Shown here piece by piece: positions 52,268-60,842 of a stretch of 64,000 nt of DNA (its first letter is position 1; the number at the start of each line of letters is the position of its first letter). The notes under the pieces are model-generated. The model ran no database searches, was not told where the DNA came from, and was given only the letters and a program-made list of their open reading frames with translations. Source of the DNA: Pelagihabitans sp947500445 (GTDB lineage: Bacteria; Bacteroidota; Bacteroidia; Flavobacteriales; Flavobacteriaceae); the NCBI RefSeq assembly GCF_050589625.1, contig NZ_JBNGOP010000004.1, forward strand, positions 1 to 64,000, given 5' to 3'. A program made the translations under genes and the position numbers.

Positions 52268-52508
52268 TATTGAGTTGGTCTAGTTCAATTGTTGTGCGGC
52301 CGGGATGAATTATGGTGAGGCGTCTCGGTCGTACTTTTTGATAGCACTGACCGTTGTAACACAAGAAATGGGATAAGGCCAAAGTAGTTATTAGGTCGCT
52401 TTGCGCAAGTACATTTCAATGCGCGCGAAATCACGTTGATTCGCGTAATTCTTTGAAAATGTTCACTTTCTCCTAGAAGTAGGCTCCATTACCCAAAAAG
52501 AATGACCT

Positions 52509-53015
52509 TTAGAAAGCACACCCTTCCGGTAAAGGGTTCTCCGATGCCAATGCTTCGGCAAATTCGGCATCCAACCGAATCGGTTCAAATCCTTTTTCAG
52601 CGCTACCTTTCAGTACGGAATCGCCGTACCCAAGGTTGTTCATATGTGCCCTGATATACACTTCGGTATTGCCGGAGATGGCAATGGGCCCGCCAGACCT
52701 TGAAAAAGGTTGTTCCCCTACATGGCTATGGGCCAAAATACGGCGGAACAAAAGATTGCCATCGGTATCGATTACCTCCCACCAATCGGCATACTGCTCG
52801 CATCCGGTATCGGGGCTGGAAACCGTTACGTTGAAACGATAGGCGTTCTCTTCCCCGCTGATCTCGACCAGGGTCGTTTTTGCCCCGCCCTCTTTGGAGG
52901 CAATATCCGAATCGGCCAAGGCCTCTTGCTCGTCCGCACTTATTTTGTCGGTAGAACAACAGAAAAGCATTCCGATAAGTAACGGGAATCCTATTAAGAT
53001 GGGGGACATTTTCAT
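52509..53015 (-). CDS. Lipoprotein with a duplicated leader
   Basis: A 168-aa protein with a short signal sequence ending in GMLFCC (candidate lipobox, C19/C20), an acidic linker and a compact domain (VEISGEENAYRFNVTVSSPDTGCEQYADWWEVIDTDGNLLFRRIL, with GGPIAISGNTEVYIRAHMNNLG later). The family is unknown. Its upstream region (53009-53105) is 95/97 identical to the leader of the third T6SS immunity-like gene at 16.8 kb, so the two may respond to the same regulator. Confidence 0.75.
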   Translation of the reverse strand: MKMSPILIGFPLLIGMLFCCSTDKISADEQEALADSDIASKEGGAKTTLVEISGEENAYRFNVTVSSPDTGCEQYADWWEVIDTDGNLLFRRILAHSHVGEQPFSRSGGPIAISGNTEVYIRAHMNNLGYGDSVLKGSAEKGFEPIRLDAEFAEALASENPLPEGCAF

Positions 53016-53105
53016 CTGTTAATATTTATTGTTTTTTAATGGTCAGATGTAATTCGCCAATAATCATTTCGGTTGGTATCAAGAATTGTTATGGCTCATT
53101 TCATA
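53009..53105 (-). repeat. 97-bp duplicated leader, copy 2
   Basis: Inverted relative to copy 1 at 16706-16802, with two mismatches. It runs from the third codon of the lipoprotein gene to 90 bases upstream of the start codon. Confidence 0.9.
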
Positions 53106-53159
53106 GGTGTCTTTTTTTTGTGAACTGTAAAACGGTTGCCATCAAGACAAAAGGGTGTG

Positions 53160-54032
53160 CTAAGAAGCTTTTTCGCTACGGACCGGATTATTTTGAATCA
53201 GGTCGATGTACAGATTGATTTTTTTCTTCAGTTGGCTCCGATGTACGATAAAGTCAAGAAAGCCATGCTCCAACAAAAATTCTGCAGTTTGGAAATCTTT
53301 TGGTAATTCCTTTCCGGTAGCCTCTTTTACGACCCTAGGTCCGGCAAAACCGATAAGCGCACCGGGTTCCGATATGGTGATGTCGCCCAACATGGCGTAG
53401 GAAGCGGTGGTACCTCCGGTAGTCGGGTCGGTACAAAGGGAAATATAGGGTATTTTGGCTTCCGCCAATTGCGCCAATTTTGCCGAAGTTTTCGCCAACT
53501 GCATCAATGATATGGCCGCTTCCATCATACGGGCCCCTCCGGACTTCGATATCATTAAAAATGGGATTTTCTTTTTAATGGAATGGTCTATCGCCCGGGC
53601 AATTTTCTCCCCTACGACACTCCCCATGGAACCGCCGATAAAAGAGAAGTCCATACAGGCGACCACTAGGTCTTTTCCCACTGATTTTCCTACCGCCGTC
53701 CGAACCGCATCGTTCAGGCCCGTTTTCTTTTGGGCCGCTTTCAAACGGTCCGAGTACTTTTTGGTATCCTCGAATTTCAACGGGTCTTTTGAGGTAAGCT
53801 TGCCGTCAAGCTCCTTAAACTTGTTGTCGTCAAAAAGTATTTCGAAATACTCCTTGCTTCCGATCCTTACATGGTAATCGTCTTCCGGACTTACATAAAA
53901 GTTTTTGGCCAATACCTCCGATTCCACGATTTTTCCGGTAGGGGACTTGTACCAAAGTCCCTTAGGGGTGTCTTTCTTTTCCTCGGTGGCCGTTTGTATA
54001 CCCTTTTCCTTTCTTTTGAACCATGCTGTCAT
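53160..54032 (-). CDS. accD: Acetyl-CoA carboxylase carboxyltransferase subunit beta, without zinc ribbon
   Basis: A 290-aa subunit of the complex that makes malonyl-CoA for fatty acid synthesis. The crotonase-like core is complete (DLVVACMDFSFIGGSMGSVVGEKIARAI, SGGARMMEAAISLMQLAKTSA, PTTGGTTASYAMLGD, LIGFAGPRVV). The N-terminal zinc ribbon of other bacteria is changed: GLWYKSPTGKIVESE...NFYVSPEDDYHVRIG carries Ser, Gly or Asp where the four cysteines should be. Metal binding is therefore unlikely. It lies 34 bp after fbaA, probably in one operon. Confidence 0.93.
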   Translation of the reverse strand: MTAWFKRKEKGIQTATEEKKDTPKGLWYKSPTGKIVESEVLAKNFYVSPEDDYHVRIGSKEYFEILFDDNKFKELDGKLTSKDPLKFEDTKKYSDRLKAAQKKTGLNDAVRTAVGKSVGKDLVVACMDFSFIGGSMGSVVGEKIARAIDHSIKKKIPFLMISKSGGARMMEAAISLMQLAKTSAKLAQLAEAKIPYISLCTDPTTGGTTASYAMLGDITISEPGALIGFAGPRVVKEATGKELPKDFQTAEFLLEHGFLDFIVHRSQLKKKINLYIDLIQNNPVRSEKAS

Positions 54033-54066
54033 ACTACCGACGGTTTTAGTGCCTCATTTAAGGGCG

Positions 54067-55134
54067 TTATAAGGTATTTACATTATTAAGGTCCTCAAAG
54101 GCCTTTTTCAAACGTTCTACAAAGCTTTTTTCACCTTCCCTTAACCAAACGCGGGGGTCATAAAACTTTTTGTTGGGCTCATCGTCGCCTTTTGGGTTAC
54201 CGATTTGGGTCTGTAAAAAGGCTTTATTTTCCTGAACATAGTCCCGGACCCCGGAAAGAAAGGCATATTGCAAATCGGTATCGATGTTCATTTTAATAAC
54301 ACCGTAGCTGATACCTTCTCGAATTTCCTCCACCGTAGATCCCGAACCACCGTGAAAAACAAAATCGATATGGTTGTGTTCCACCCCGTACTTTTCACTG
54401 ATGTATTCTTGGGAATTCTTAAGGATTTTTGGTGTCAACTTTACATTGCCCGGTTTGTAAACCCCATGTACGTTTCCAAAAGCGGCGGCAATGGTAAATC
54501 TAGGGCTGACCTTTGAAAGCTCCTCATAGGCATAGGCCACTTCTTCGGGCTGGGTGTATAATTTGCTATCGTCCACATCCGAATTGTCCACACCATCCTC
54601 TTCACCACCAGTAATACCAAGTTCGATTTCAAGGGTCATGTCCATCTTGGCCATACGCTCCAAATAGCCCTTACATATTTCGATATTTTCTTCCAAAGGT
54701 TCTTCCGAAAGATCGATCATATGGGAGCTAAATAGGGATTTCCCCGTCTCGGCAAAGTGCTTTTCGCTCGCTTCCAACATGCCGTCGATCCAAGGCAATA
54801 ATTTTTTAGCGCAGTGGTCGGTATGTAGGATGACCGTAGCTCCGTAAGCTTCGGCCAATTGGTGTACATGCTTTGCACCTGCAACGGCACCCTGTACGGC
54901 AGCACGCTGCTCTTCATTGGACAAACCTTTCCCCGCATTGAACTGGGCCCCACCGTTCGAAAATTGAATGATGACCGGTGCGTTTAGGCTGGCAGCGGTT
55001 TCCAAAACCCCGTTAATGGTATTGGAACCGATAACGTTTACCGCGGGCAGTGCAAAACCCTTTTCTTTTGCGTAGTTGAATATTTGTTGTACTTCGTCAC
55101 CTGTAGCGACACCTGCTTTGATGTTGTGGGACAT
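54067..55134 (-). CDS. fbaA: Fructose-bisphosphate aldolase, class II
   Basis: A 355-aa zinc-dependent aldolase of glycolysis/gluconeogenesis. Key segments are ATVILHTDHCAKKLLPWIDGML with zinc-binding His, the ELGITGGEEDGVDNSD loop, AAAFGNVHGVYKPGNVKL and the phosphate-binding VFHGGSGSTVEEI and KMNIDTDLQYAF motifs. The length is normal. A perfect TAnnTTTG box (TACTTTTG) lies at 55172. It is upstream of accD. Confidence 0.95.
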   Translation of the reverse strand: MSHNIKAGVATGDEVQQIFNYAKEKGFALPAVNVIGSNTINGVLETAASLNAPVIIQFSNGGAQFNAGKGLSNEEQRAAVQGAVAGAKHVHQLAEAYGATVILHTDHCAKKLLPWIDGMLEASEKHFAETGKSLFSSHMIDLSEEPLEENIEICKGYLERMAKMDMTLEIELGITGGEEDGVDNSDVDDSKLYTQPEEVAYAYEELSKVSPRFTIAAAFGNVHGVYKPGNVKLTPKILKNSQEYISEKYGVEHNHIDFVFHGGSGSTVEEIREGISYGVIKMNIDTDLQYAFLSGVRDYVQENKAFLQTQIGNPKGDDEPNKKFYDPRVWLREGEKSFVERLKKAFEDLNNVNTL

Positions 55135-55449
55135 AATATTTTTGTCTGTTAAATTTTTTATTGGAATGGCACAAAAGTAATAAAATAACTAATAGTGGAC
55201 GATCGGTTTTTTTACGGAACTTGATTCCTCTTTTTGTTCGGAACGGCGAAAACTGGCTTTCGTACCGGTCTGTAGTCATTTTTAGGAGGCGCCACCGGAC
55301 TACGGTTGTTAAAAATGGCAAAATAAGGACGTAAATTGTGATTTTCTAAGGCAAACCAAAACGGGTAAACGCCTTCCTTTTGCATTTAGGGAAACCCCGC
55401 TGTGCGAAAACGTTTTGTTCTGGCTGAACAAAGCTGCGATTTAAAAAAA
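55135..55449 (-). promoter_or_regulatory. Upstream region of fbaA, 315 bp
   Basis: Minus-strand TACTTTTG at 55172-55179 matches the -7 consensus TAnnTTTG exactly, 38 bases before fbaA. The rest, towards the end of the TamL gene, shows no gene and no clear repeat. Confidence 0.6.
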
Positions 55450-58053
55450 TTAAAAAGGATAATTGATACCTATTTGAAGTACCGAATTCGCAAAGTTATA
55501 ATCGCGGAACCATCGTTTAGATTGCTCTTCTGCGGGATTATAGGTCTTAAACCCAAGATCGACCCTAAATAGGAAATAGGTAAAATCATAACGAAGCCCG
55601 AAACCGGAACCCAATGCAATGTCGCCCAAAGAACCGATGCCCTTAAACTTGGCGTCGGGGTCTTCCACATTGTCAAATACGTTCCAGATGTTCCCCGCAT
55701 CGGCAAAAAGGGCTCCCTTAAAATTACCGGCGACCGGAAAGCGGTATTCCAGATTAAGGGCAATTTTCAGGTTCGCTTCGTTAAAATCATTGATGGCATT
55801 CGTTTTTCCAGGACCCAGACTATAGGGGAACCATCCACGATTGTCGTTGGCCCCACCGGCGAAATAACTACGTACGAAGGGGATGCTGTTGGAGTTTCCG
55901 TAAGGGACCGCGATTCCAAAAAAGGAACGAAAGGCCAGTACGTTCGAACGCCTAAAGTCCCAATACTTCACAAACTCGGTCTCGCCCTTTAGATATTGTG
56001 AAAAGACTACGTCCAACACTTCCCTACTGCCTTCCTCCCCGCCGAAAGGGATAAGCTGCGACAGCCCTGACAACAGATTTCCGGCACTTTCGATCTTGAA
56101 CCGGAATTGGTAAAAGTCATTATCCGTCAACGCTTCCCGGTTATTGAGGTTTAACGTATAGTTACTTGCAAAGATCAGGTTGTCCTCTACCAAACGCAAC
56201 CTGCGTTCTTCTATACGGCCCACATCGGTACGGTCCTCCGAGCTCAGGCCCACAATTTGATTATTGCGCACGGCTTCAATGAGACCAGCGGTCCCGTCCG
56301 GAATTTCCAATCTGGGTTCTGTTTGACCTTTTGGGGTTTCGAAAAAATCACTAAGCGTAGGATCATCTTGGTAGGCATCCGCGATATCGTCCAATTCGGC
56401 GTAGGAACTTCGGTAGAACGAGAAAAATTGATCGGGACGCACGTTGTTTACGAACTGCACGTTCAGTAACTCGATGTTATGGTTGATGCGTTGTGAGGGT
56501 TTCCAACTATATCCTAAAACTGAATTTAGGGTACGTTTGTCCAACCCGATATTTTGCTGAAAACTCGCCCCAACCGATAATCGCGTCCTGGGAAGGGAAT
56601 AACTTGGGATGAGGGTATTGGTTTTAATGAACGGAAACCAGATGCGGGGAAAATCCAGACTGAGGTCCGCTCCGTATTCCTGAATATTGAAAAAGCGATT
56701 GTCCTGAATGTTGGGATCACTGGAGTTACCAAGGCTCAAACGCGTGGAAAGGCTGAGGTTTTCGGCTCCTTTGAAAAGGTTTCTTGCTTGTAAAGACGGA
56801 CTCACCGCCATACCGATACGTTGAATATTGGAATGCGTCACATCCAAATTGGCCCCAAAAGAATATTTTGGTCGGGCGGCCAAATAAATATTGGATGTCA
56901 ATTTTCTTCGCGTGCTGTCGGTATCAAAGGTGATGGTCGGATATTTGAAAACCCCCAAATTGGTAATTTGCCGGTAGGTACGCACCTTGTCGATATCGCG
57001 GTAAAGGCTATCTTTTTCAAAGAACACGGCATCGGTAAGTGCCTTAGGCTTAAAGCGTAGCTTTCCCCTGTAAAATATGGTATATCCGTTATAGCGAATG
57101 AATTCCTGCTGGGTATTGTTATCGTCAAAAAGAAAATCCGTGTAAATGTTGATGTTCTCAAAATGGGTAACCTTGTAGGGCTCCGTGGTAATGGTACCTT
57201 CCCCACGTTTTCTAAGATCGTCGATGTTCAATATCGCACCCATTTTTTGGTCATTGGCCAAACGGGTAGTATCGCTGATGATATCGAATTTTATGGAGCT
57301 CTCTTGAAAATTGTATACCCCGTTGTTCCGGAATACCTCTGTGAGCCGTTCGCGTTCCCTACCAAATTCATCTACATTAAACTGGCTCCCCTTTTTAATG
57401 ATCGCATCGGCGACGTTCAACCGATATAGGGAATCTATGGTGGGAGAGGCTATAATGGCCGCTACCGAATCTACCATAAAAGGTTTGTTGAGCGTTATAC
57501 GGTAATCCACCAAGGCCCGTTGTGATGACGCGACCGTATCTATGGAATAGGATGTGGTGTTGTTCAAATATCCCTGTGCCTTGTAATAGGCATTAAGCCG
57601 TTCCATGGTAGCCCTTGTCAAGGCGGTATCCAAAATGACCGGTGGCTCCCCAATTTTTTTTAAGGTCTCGCTAAGGCCTTTGACCAAAAAAGATTCCCCC
57701 AAACGGGACACTTGCTTTTCCGACAGGATTTTGTTCAGACGTTTTTCGCGATTTTCCTTTTTGTGCAACCATGCCTGAAAGGAGGAGTCCGGATTTTGCT
57801 TTGCCAAATTATACAGGTTCAATCGAAGCGGATAGCCCAAAATAGTGCTATTGGGTTCCTGTAAAATGAAGTTTTCAATGGCTTCTTCGCTCACCTTTAC
57901 GCTATCGGCATAAATAACGTTCTTTTTAACGAGCAGTTGATCATCACCGACCAGTTTTAAGCTGTTGCACGAGAGAAAGAGTAGGGTGCATACCCACAAA
58001 CCAAGGTGACGAATACTTCTTTTTGCTCGCAACGGCTGCCCCATAGAAATCAA
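55450..58053 (-). CDS. tamL: TamL-like outer-membrane Omp85 lipoprotein
   Basis: An 867-aa lipoprotein (signal peptide with lipobox FLSC, cysteine near residue 29) of the Omp85 superfamily: POTRA-like repeats (about 60-330; KVSEEAIENFILQEPNSTI, RERLTEVFRNNGVYNF), then a C-terminal barrel ending in FRVDLGFKTYNP...LQIGINYPF. The lipid anchor, together with the Omp85 barrel, is the feature of Bacteroidota TamL, which with an AsmA/TamB-like partner serves envelope assembly. Start codons at 58053 and 58044 are both possible. Confidence 0.88.
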   Translation of the reverse strand: MISMGQPLRAKRSIRHLGLWVCTLLFLSCNSLKLVGDDQLLVKKNVIYADSVKVSEEAIENFILQEPNSTILGYPLRLNLYNLAKQNPDSSFQAWLHKKENREKRLNKILSEKQVSRLGESFLVKGLSETLKKIGEPPVILDTALTRATMERLNAYYKAQGYLNNTTSYSIDTVASSQRALVDYRITLNKPFMVDSVAAIIASPTIDSLYRLNVADAIIKKGSQFNVDEFGRERERLTEVFRNNGVYNFQESSIKFDIISDTTRLANDQKMGAILNIDDLRKRGEGTITTEPYKVTHFENINIYTDFLFDDNNTQQEFIRYNGYTIFYRGKLRFKPKALTDAVFFEKDSLYRDIDKVRTYRQITNLGVFKYPTITFDTDSTRRKLTSNIYLAARPKYSFGANLDVTHSNIQRIGMAVSPSLQARNLFKGAENLSLSTRLSLGNSSDPNIQDNRFFNIQEYGADLSLDFPRIWFPFIKTNTLIPSYSLPRTRLSVGASFQQNIGLDKRTLNSVLGYSWKPSQRINHNIELLNVQFVNNVRPDQFFSFYRSSYAELDDIADAYQDDPTLSDFFETPKGQTEPRLEIPDGTAGLIEAVRNNQIVGLSSEDRTDVGRIEERRLRLVEDNLIFASNYTLNLNNREALTDNDFYQFRFKIESAGNLLSGLSQLIPFGGEEGSREVLDVVFSQYLKGETEFVKYWDFRRSNVLAFRSFFGIAVPYGNSNSIPFVRSYFAGGANDNRGWFPYSLGPGKTNAINDFNEANLKIALNLEYRFPVAGNFKGALFADAGNIWNVFDNVEDPDAKFKGIGSLGDIALGSGFGLRYDFTYFLFRVDLGFKTYNPAEEQSKRWFRDYNFANSVLQIGINYPF

Positions 58054-58216
58054 AAATACATTGAATTCGGTAAAGTCCCCGTGCCAAAATACCCAAATAT
58101 GGTTTTGTAGTACGGGAATCTTTATTTTTTACGGGATACCCTTGTGAAAAAAAGGAAATGAAAAAGCAACTTTGGTGTTTTATGGTATAAATTGGTCTAA
58201 ATTTTGGGATTCACGT

Positions 58217-58939
58217 ATGGCTACAAAAAATGAGTTGAAATTTGTCAGGAGTCTGCAACAAAAAAAATACCGCAACCAAAACGGAATGTTCGTGGTGGAA
58301 GGGGCCAAAATGGTAAACGAGCTTCTAGCCTCCGATTATGAGGCGGTTTCGGTGTACACGGTGGACGCATCGGCTTTGAACACCACCGATCTATCGGTGT
58401 CCTTGATTACCGAAAGGGAGTTGGGGCAAATGAGCGGTCTGACCCAGCCCAATACCGCTATTGGGGTCTTTCGTATACCTGCTTCCGGCAAGCCCAACGA
58501 TACCGATTGGATACTGGCGTTGGACGATGTACGCGATCCGGGAAATTTGGGAACCATTATTCGGCTTTGCGACTGGTTCGGAATACGCCATTTGGTGTGT
58601 TCCGAACATACGGTCGATTGCTACAACCCCAAAGTTTTACAGGCTACCATGGGATCTATTACCAGGGTTACCGTAGGGTATTGTGATTTAGCCTCCTATT
58701 TGGGCGATGCGCATCGACCGGTATATGGAACTTTTATGGAAGGGGAATCGGTTTATGGGCTATCCCTCGAAAAGCCGGGCATTTTGGTCATGGGAAACGA
58801 GGGAAAGGGGATATCGGCAGAAATTGAAAACATCGTTTCAAAAAAAGTGAGCATCCCCCGTTATGGGGACAATGGTGCGGAGAGCCTCAATGTTGCCATG
58901 GCTACCGCCGTTTTCTTACATGAAATAAGGAAGGTATAA
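58217..58939 (+). CDS. TrmH-family RNA 2'-O-methyltransferase (RlmB/TsnR-like)
   Basis: A 240-aa SPOUT methyltransferase with an N-terminal substrate-binding domain (ELKFVRSLQQKKYRNQNGMFVVEGAKMVNELL, residues 1 to about 90), then the SpoU domain: LDDVRDPGNLGTIIRLCDWFG, VMGNEGKGISAEI, PRYGDNGAESLNVAMATAVFLHEI. It is the long type that methylates 23S rRNA or a tRNA ribose; the exact target cannot be read. The start at 58217 (MATKNELKF) is preferred over 58172. It is convergent with porT. Confidence 0.87.
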   Translation: MATKNELKFVRSLQQKKYRNQNGMFVVEGAKMVNELLASDYEAVSVYTVDASALNTTDLSVSLITERELGQMSGLTQPNTAIGVFRIPASGKPNDTDWILALDDVRDPGNLGTIIRLCDWFGIRHLVCSEHTVDCYNPKVLQATMGSITRVTVGYCDLASYLGDAHRPVYGTFMEGESVYGLSLEKPGILVMGNEGKGISAEIENIVSKKVSIPRYGDNGAESLNVAMATAVFLHEIRKV

Positions 58940-58946
58940 AAAACGT

Positions 58947-58976
58947 AATACTATTTCAAAGGTAAAAACGGTATTA
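58947..58976. repeat. Dispersed palindrome, copy E
   Basis: AATACTATTTCAAAGG and AAAACGGTATTA: degenerate arms of the ATACCATTT/AAATGGTAT family, located between the convergent trmH-type gene and porT. Confidence 0.5.
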
Positions 58977-59690
58977 TTCAAAAGTAAAGTTGATGAACAG
59001 CCCCCTGGTACGCATTGCATCGATGTTGCCCGTCCAAGGACTATTTGGGTCAGCATCGGGAATCAGTTCGTCCGACATGGTGAACACGCCCCTTATGGAA
59101 GGCGTAAATTTGAAATACTCCAAGTAAAAGTCGATACCGAAGCCCAGTTCGTAGTTGTAGTTCCATTTGGTCATTCGAAAGGTACCACTGCTATTATCGT
59201 CCAAATTGGTTTCATTGCTTCCCAAATTGAGGGATGCCGATGGTCCACCTATTAAAAAAGGTTTCCAATTCCCAAAACGTTTGGTACTTACTTTCAGGAG
59301 TAATGGAAAATTGATGTAGGTCGATTTTACTTCCCTTAAGATGTTGGCGGGAATACTTTCTTCGGGTGAAAATTTGGTGTAGTTCAAGTTTCGGGCATTG
59401 TAATGCAACCCGGGTTCAAAACGAAGGTCAAGAAACTCGTTGAGTCGCATTTCGCCGATAAGCCCTACGTTAAAGCCCACCGATTTGTCTACCAATATTT
59501 CATCTTCCATACCGAGATCGGTTTCATAATCGAACTTGAAATCGTATTGGTTGAATCCGAGGAAATACCCGTAATTCAGGAACTTTTTGTCCTTGTTCTC
59601 TATATTCAGTACCGGATTTTCCTTGAACTGGGCAAAAGCCGTCGTTCCGGAAAAAAATACTAGAAACAACAGTAAAAAAGTAATCCTCAT
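58974..59690 (-). CDS. porT: PorT-family outer-membrane protein of the type 9 secretion system
   Basis: A 238-aa protein with a signal peptide (MRITFLLLFLVFFSGTTAFAQF) and an eight-stranded beta-barrel pattern (YGYFLGFNQYDFKFDYE, NVGLIGEMRLNEFLDLRFEPGL, YELGFGIDFYLEYFKFTPSIRGVF, FINFTFE). The start FKENPVLNIENKDKKFLNYGYFLGFNQ matches PorT, required for T9SS secretion of adhesins and enzymes. The ubiE-porT neighbourhood is typical of flavobacteria. The start at 59690 begins the signal peptide, four bases after the ubiE stop. Confidence 0.88.
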   Translation of the reverse strand: MRITFLLLFLVFFSGTTAFAQFKENPVLNIENKDKKFLNYGYFLGFNQYDFKFDYETDLGMEDEILVDKSVGFNVGLIGEMRLNEFLDLRFEPGLHYNARNLNYTKFSPEESIPANILREVKSTYINFPLLLKVSTKRFGNWKPFLIGGPSASLNLGSNETNLDDNSSGTFRMTKWNYNYELGFGIDFYLEYFKFTPSIRGVFTMSDELIPDADPNSPWTGNIDAMRTRGLFINFTFE

Positions 59691-59694
59691 AGGT

Positions 59695-60423
59695 TTATTT
59701 TGTGGCAACATAAATGGATGCGACCCCAAAGGTCTGGGGTCTGTTCTCTACCTCTATAAACCCGATTTTACGCAAAATATTGTTGAAGGCTTCCCCATGG
59801 GGGAAAACTGCAGCCGATTCGCTCAGGTAGGTGTATGCCGAACGGTCTTTGGAAAACAAACGGCCAATGACCGGGAGAATGAATTTGGTGTACAACCGAT
59901 ACCCTTGTTTGTAAGGGAATTTGGTAGGAACCGAGGTTTCGAGAATCACTAGGGTCCCGTTTTTATCGAGTACGCGATAAATCTCTGCCAACCCTTTTTC
60001 CAAGGTCTCAAAATTCCGTACCCCAAAGGCCACCGTTACGGCATCGAAACTGTGATCGTCGTAGGCCAGTTTTTCGCTGTCGCCCACGACCATTTCAATG
60101 GTATCGCCCATTTTTTTATCCAATACCTTTTTCTTGCCTACTTCGAGCATTCCTGGCGAAATATCGAGTCCTACGATCTGTTCCGCACCCGTTTCCATAA
60201 GGTTGATGGCAAGGTCACCGGTTCCGGTAGCGATGTCCAGTACATTCTTAGGGGCTTTTTTCTTTAGAATATTGACCACCCTTTTACGCCATTTGATATC
60301 GATACCGAAGGAAATTACCCGATTAAGGCCATCATAATTTTTGCTGATGGTGTCGAACATTTTAGTGACCTGGGCCTTTTTTCCCAATTGGGAATCGTCG
60401 TAGGGTGTGACTTTTTTCGACAT
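59695..60423 (-). CDS. ubiE: Demethylmenaquinone methyltransferase (UbiE/MenG)
   Basis: A 242-aa SAM-dependent C-methyltransferase that finishes menaquinone. Motifs are VLDIATGTGDLAINL (SAM-binding), VGLDISPGMLEVGKKK and FDAVTVAFGVRNFETLEKGLAEIYRVL. The start at 60423 (MSKKVTPYDD) is natural; the frame is open to 60609. A -7 box lies at 60440. It is followed immediately by porT. Confidence 0.93.
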   Translation of the reverse strand: MSKKVTPYDDSQLGKKAQVTKMFDTISKNYDGLNRVISFGIDIKWRKRVVNILKKKAPKNVLDIATGTGDLAINLMETGAEQIVGLDISPGMLEVGKKKVLDKKMGDTIEMVVGDSEKLAYDDHSFDAVTVAFGVRNFETLEKGLAEIYRVLDKNGTLVILETSVPTKFPYKQGYRLYTKFILPVIGRLFSKDRSAYTYLSESAAVFPHGEAFNNILRKIGFIEVENRPQTFGVASIYVATK

Positions 60424-60439
60424 GCGAACAATTTTTTTG

Positions 60440-60447
60440 CAAAGATA
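60440..60447 (-). promoter_or_regulatory. -7 box (TATCTTTG) of ubiE
   Basis: Matches TAnnTTTG on the minus strand, 17 bases before the ubiE start. Confidence 0.55.
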
Positions 60448-60710
60448 CGACTTCGCAATGGGAACGTGTACCAAGTTGTTGTTCGAGATTGGCAATGAAC
60501 GATTATGTGCGGTAACGAAACTGTTCTTTGGTGGTGTAACCCATTTCAAGCAAGCCAAAACCATCGAAATTTTGATAGGAAATTTAAAAGTTACCGTTGA
60601 AAGGTCCACTCAAGAGATTTTCTTACCGCATAAACTCGTATCGGGTGCAATAAAGCGGTCCGGAATGTGTTTTTAATACAGGTTCTTTTGATGCCGACCC
60701 AATTAATGCG

Positions 60711-60718
60711 TAATTTTG
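60711..60718 (+). promoter_or_regulatory. Promoter of the trkA-trkH operon
   Basis: TAATTTTG at -7 with TTTG 20 bases upstream (60687-60690): a full match to the Bacteroidota promoter. It implies a leader of about 120 bases before trkA. Confidence 0.65.
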
Positions 60719-60842
60719 TACTGCACGAAAAGCAAATCTTATCTTTCCGTGGATTGCAATATGACCGAATCGGTTGATCGAGCATTTCTTTCTTATCGGC
60801 GAACAAAAAATACGCCTAAGTTTATACCATGTACTTAATCGG

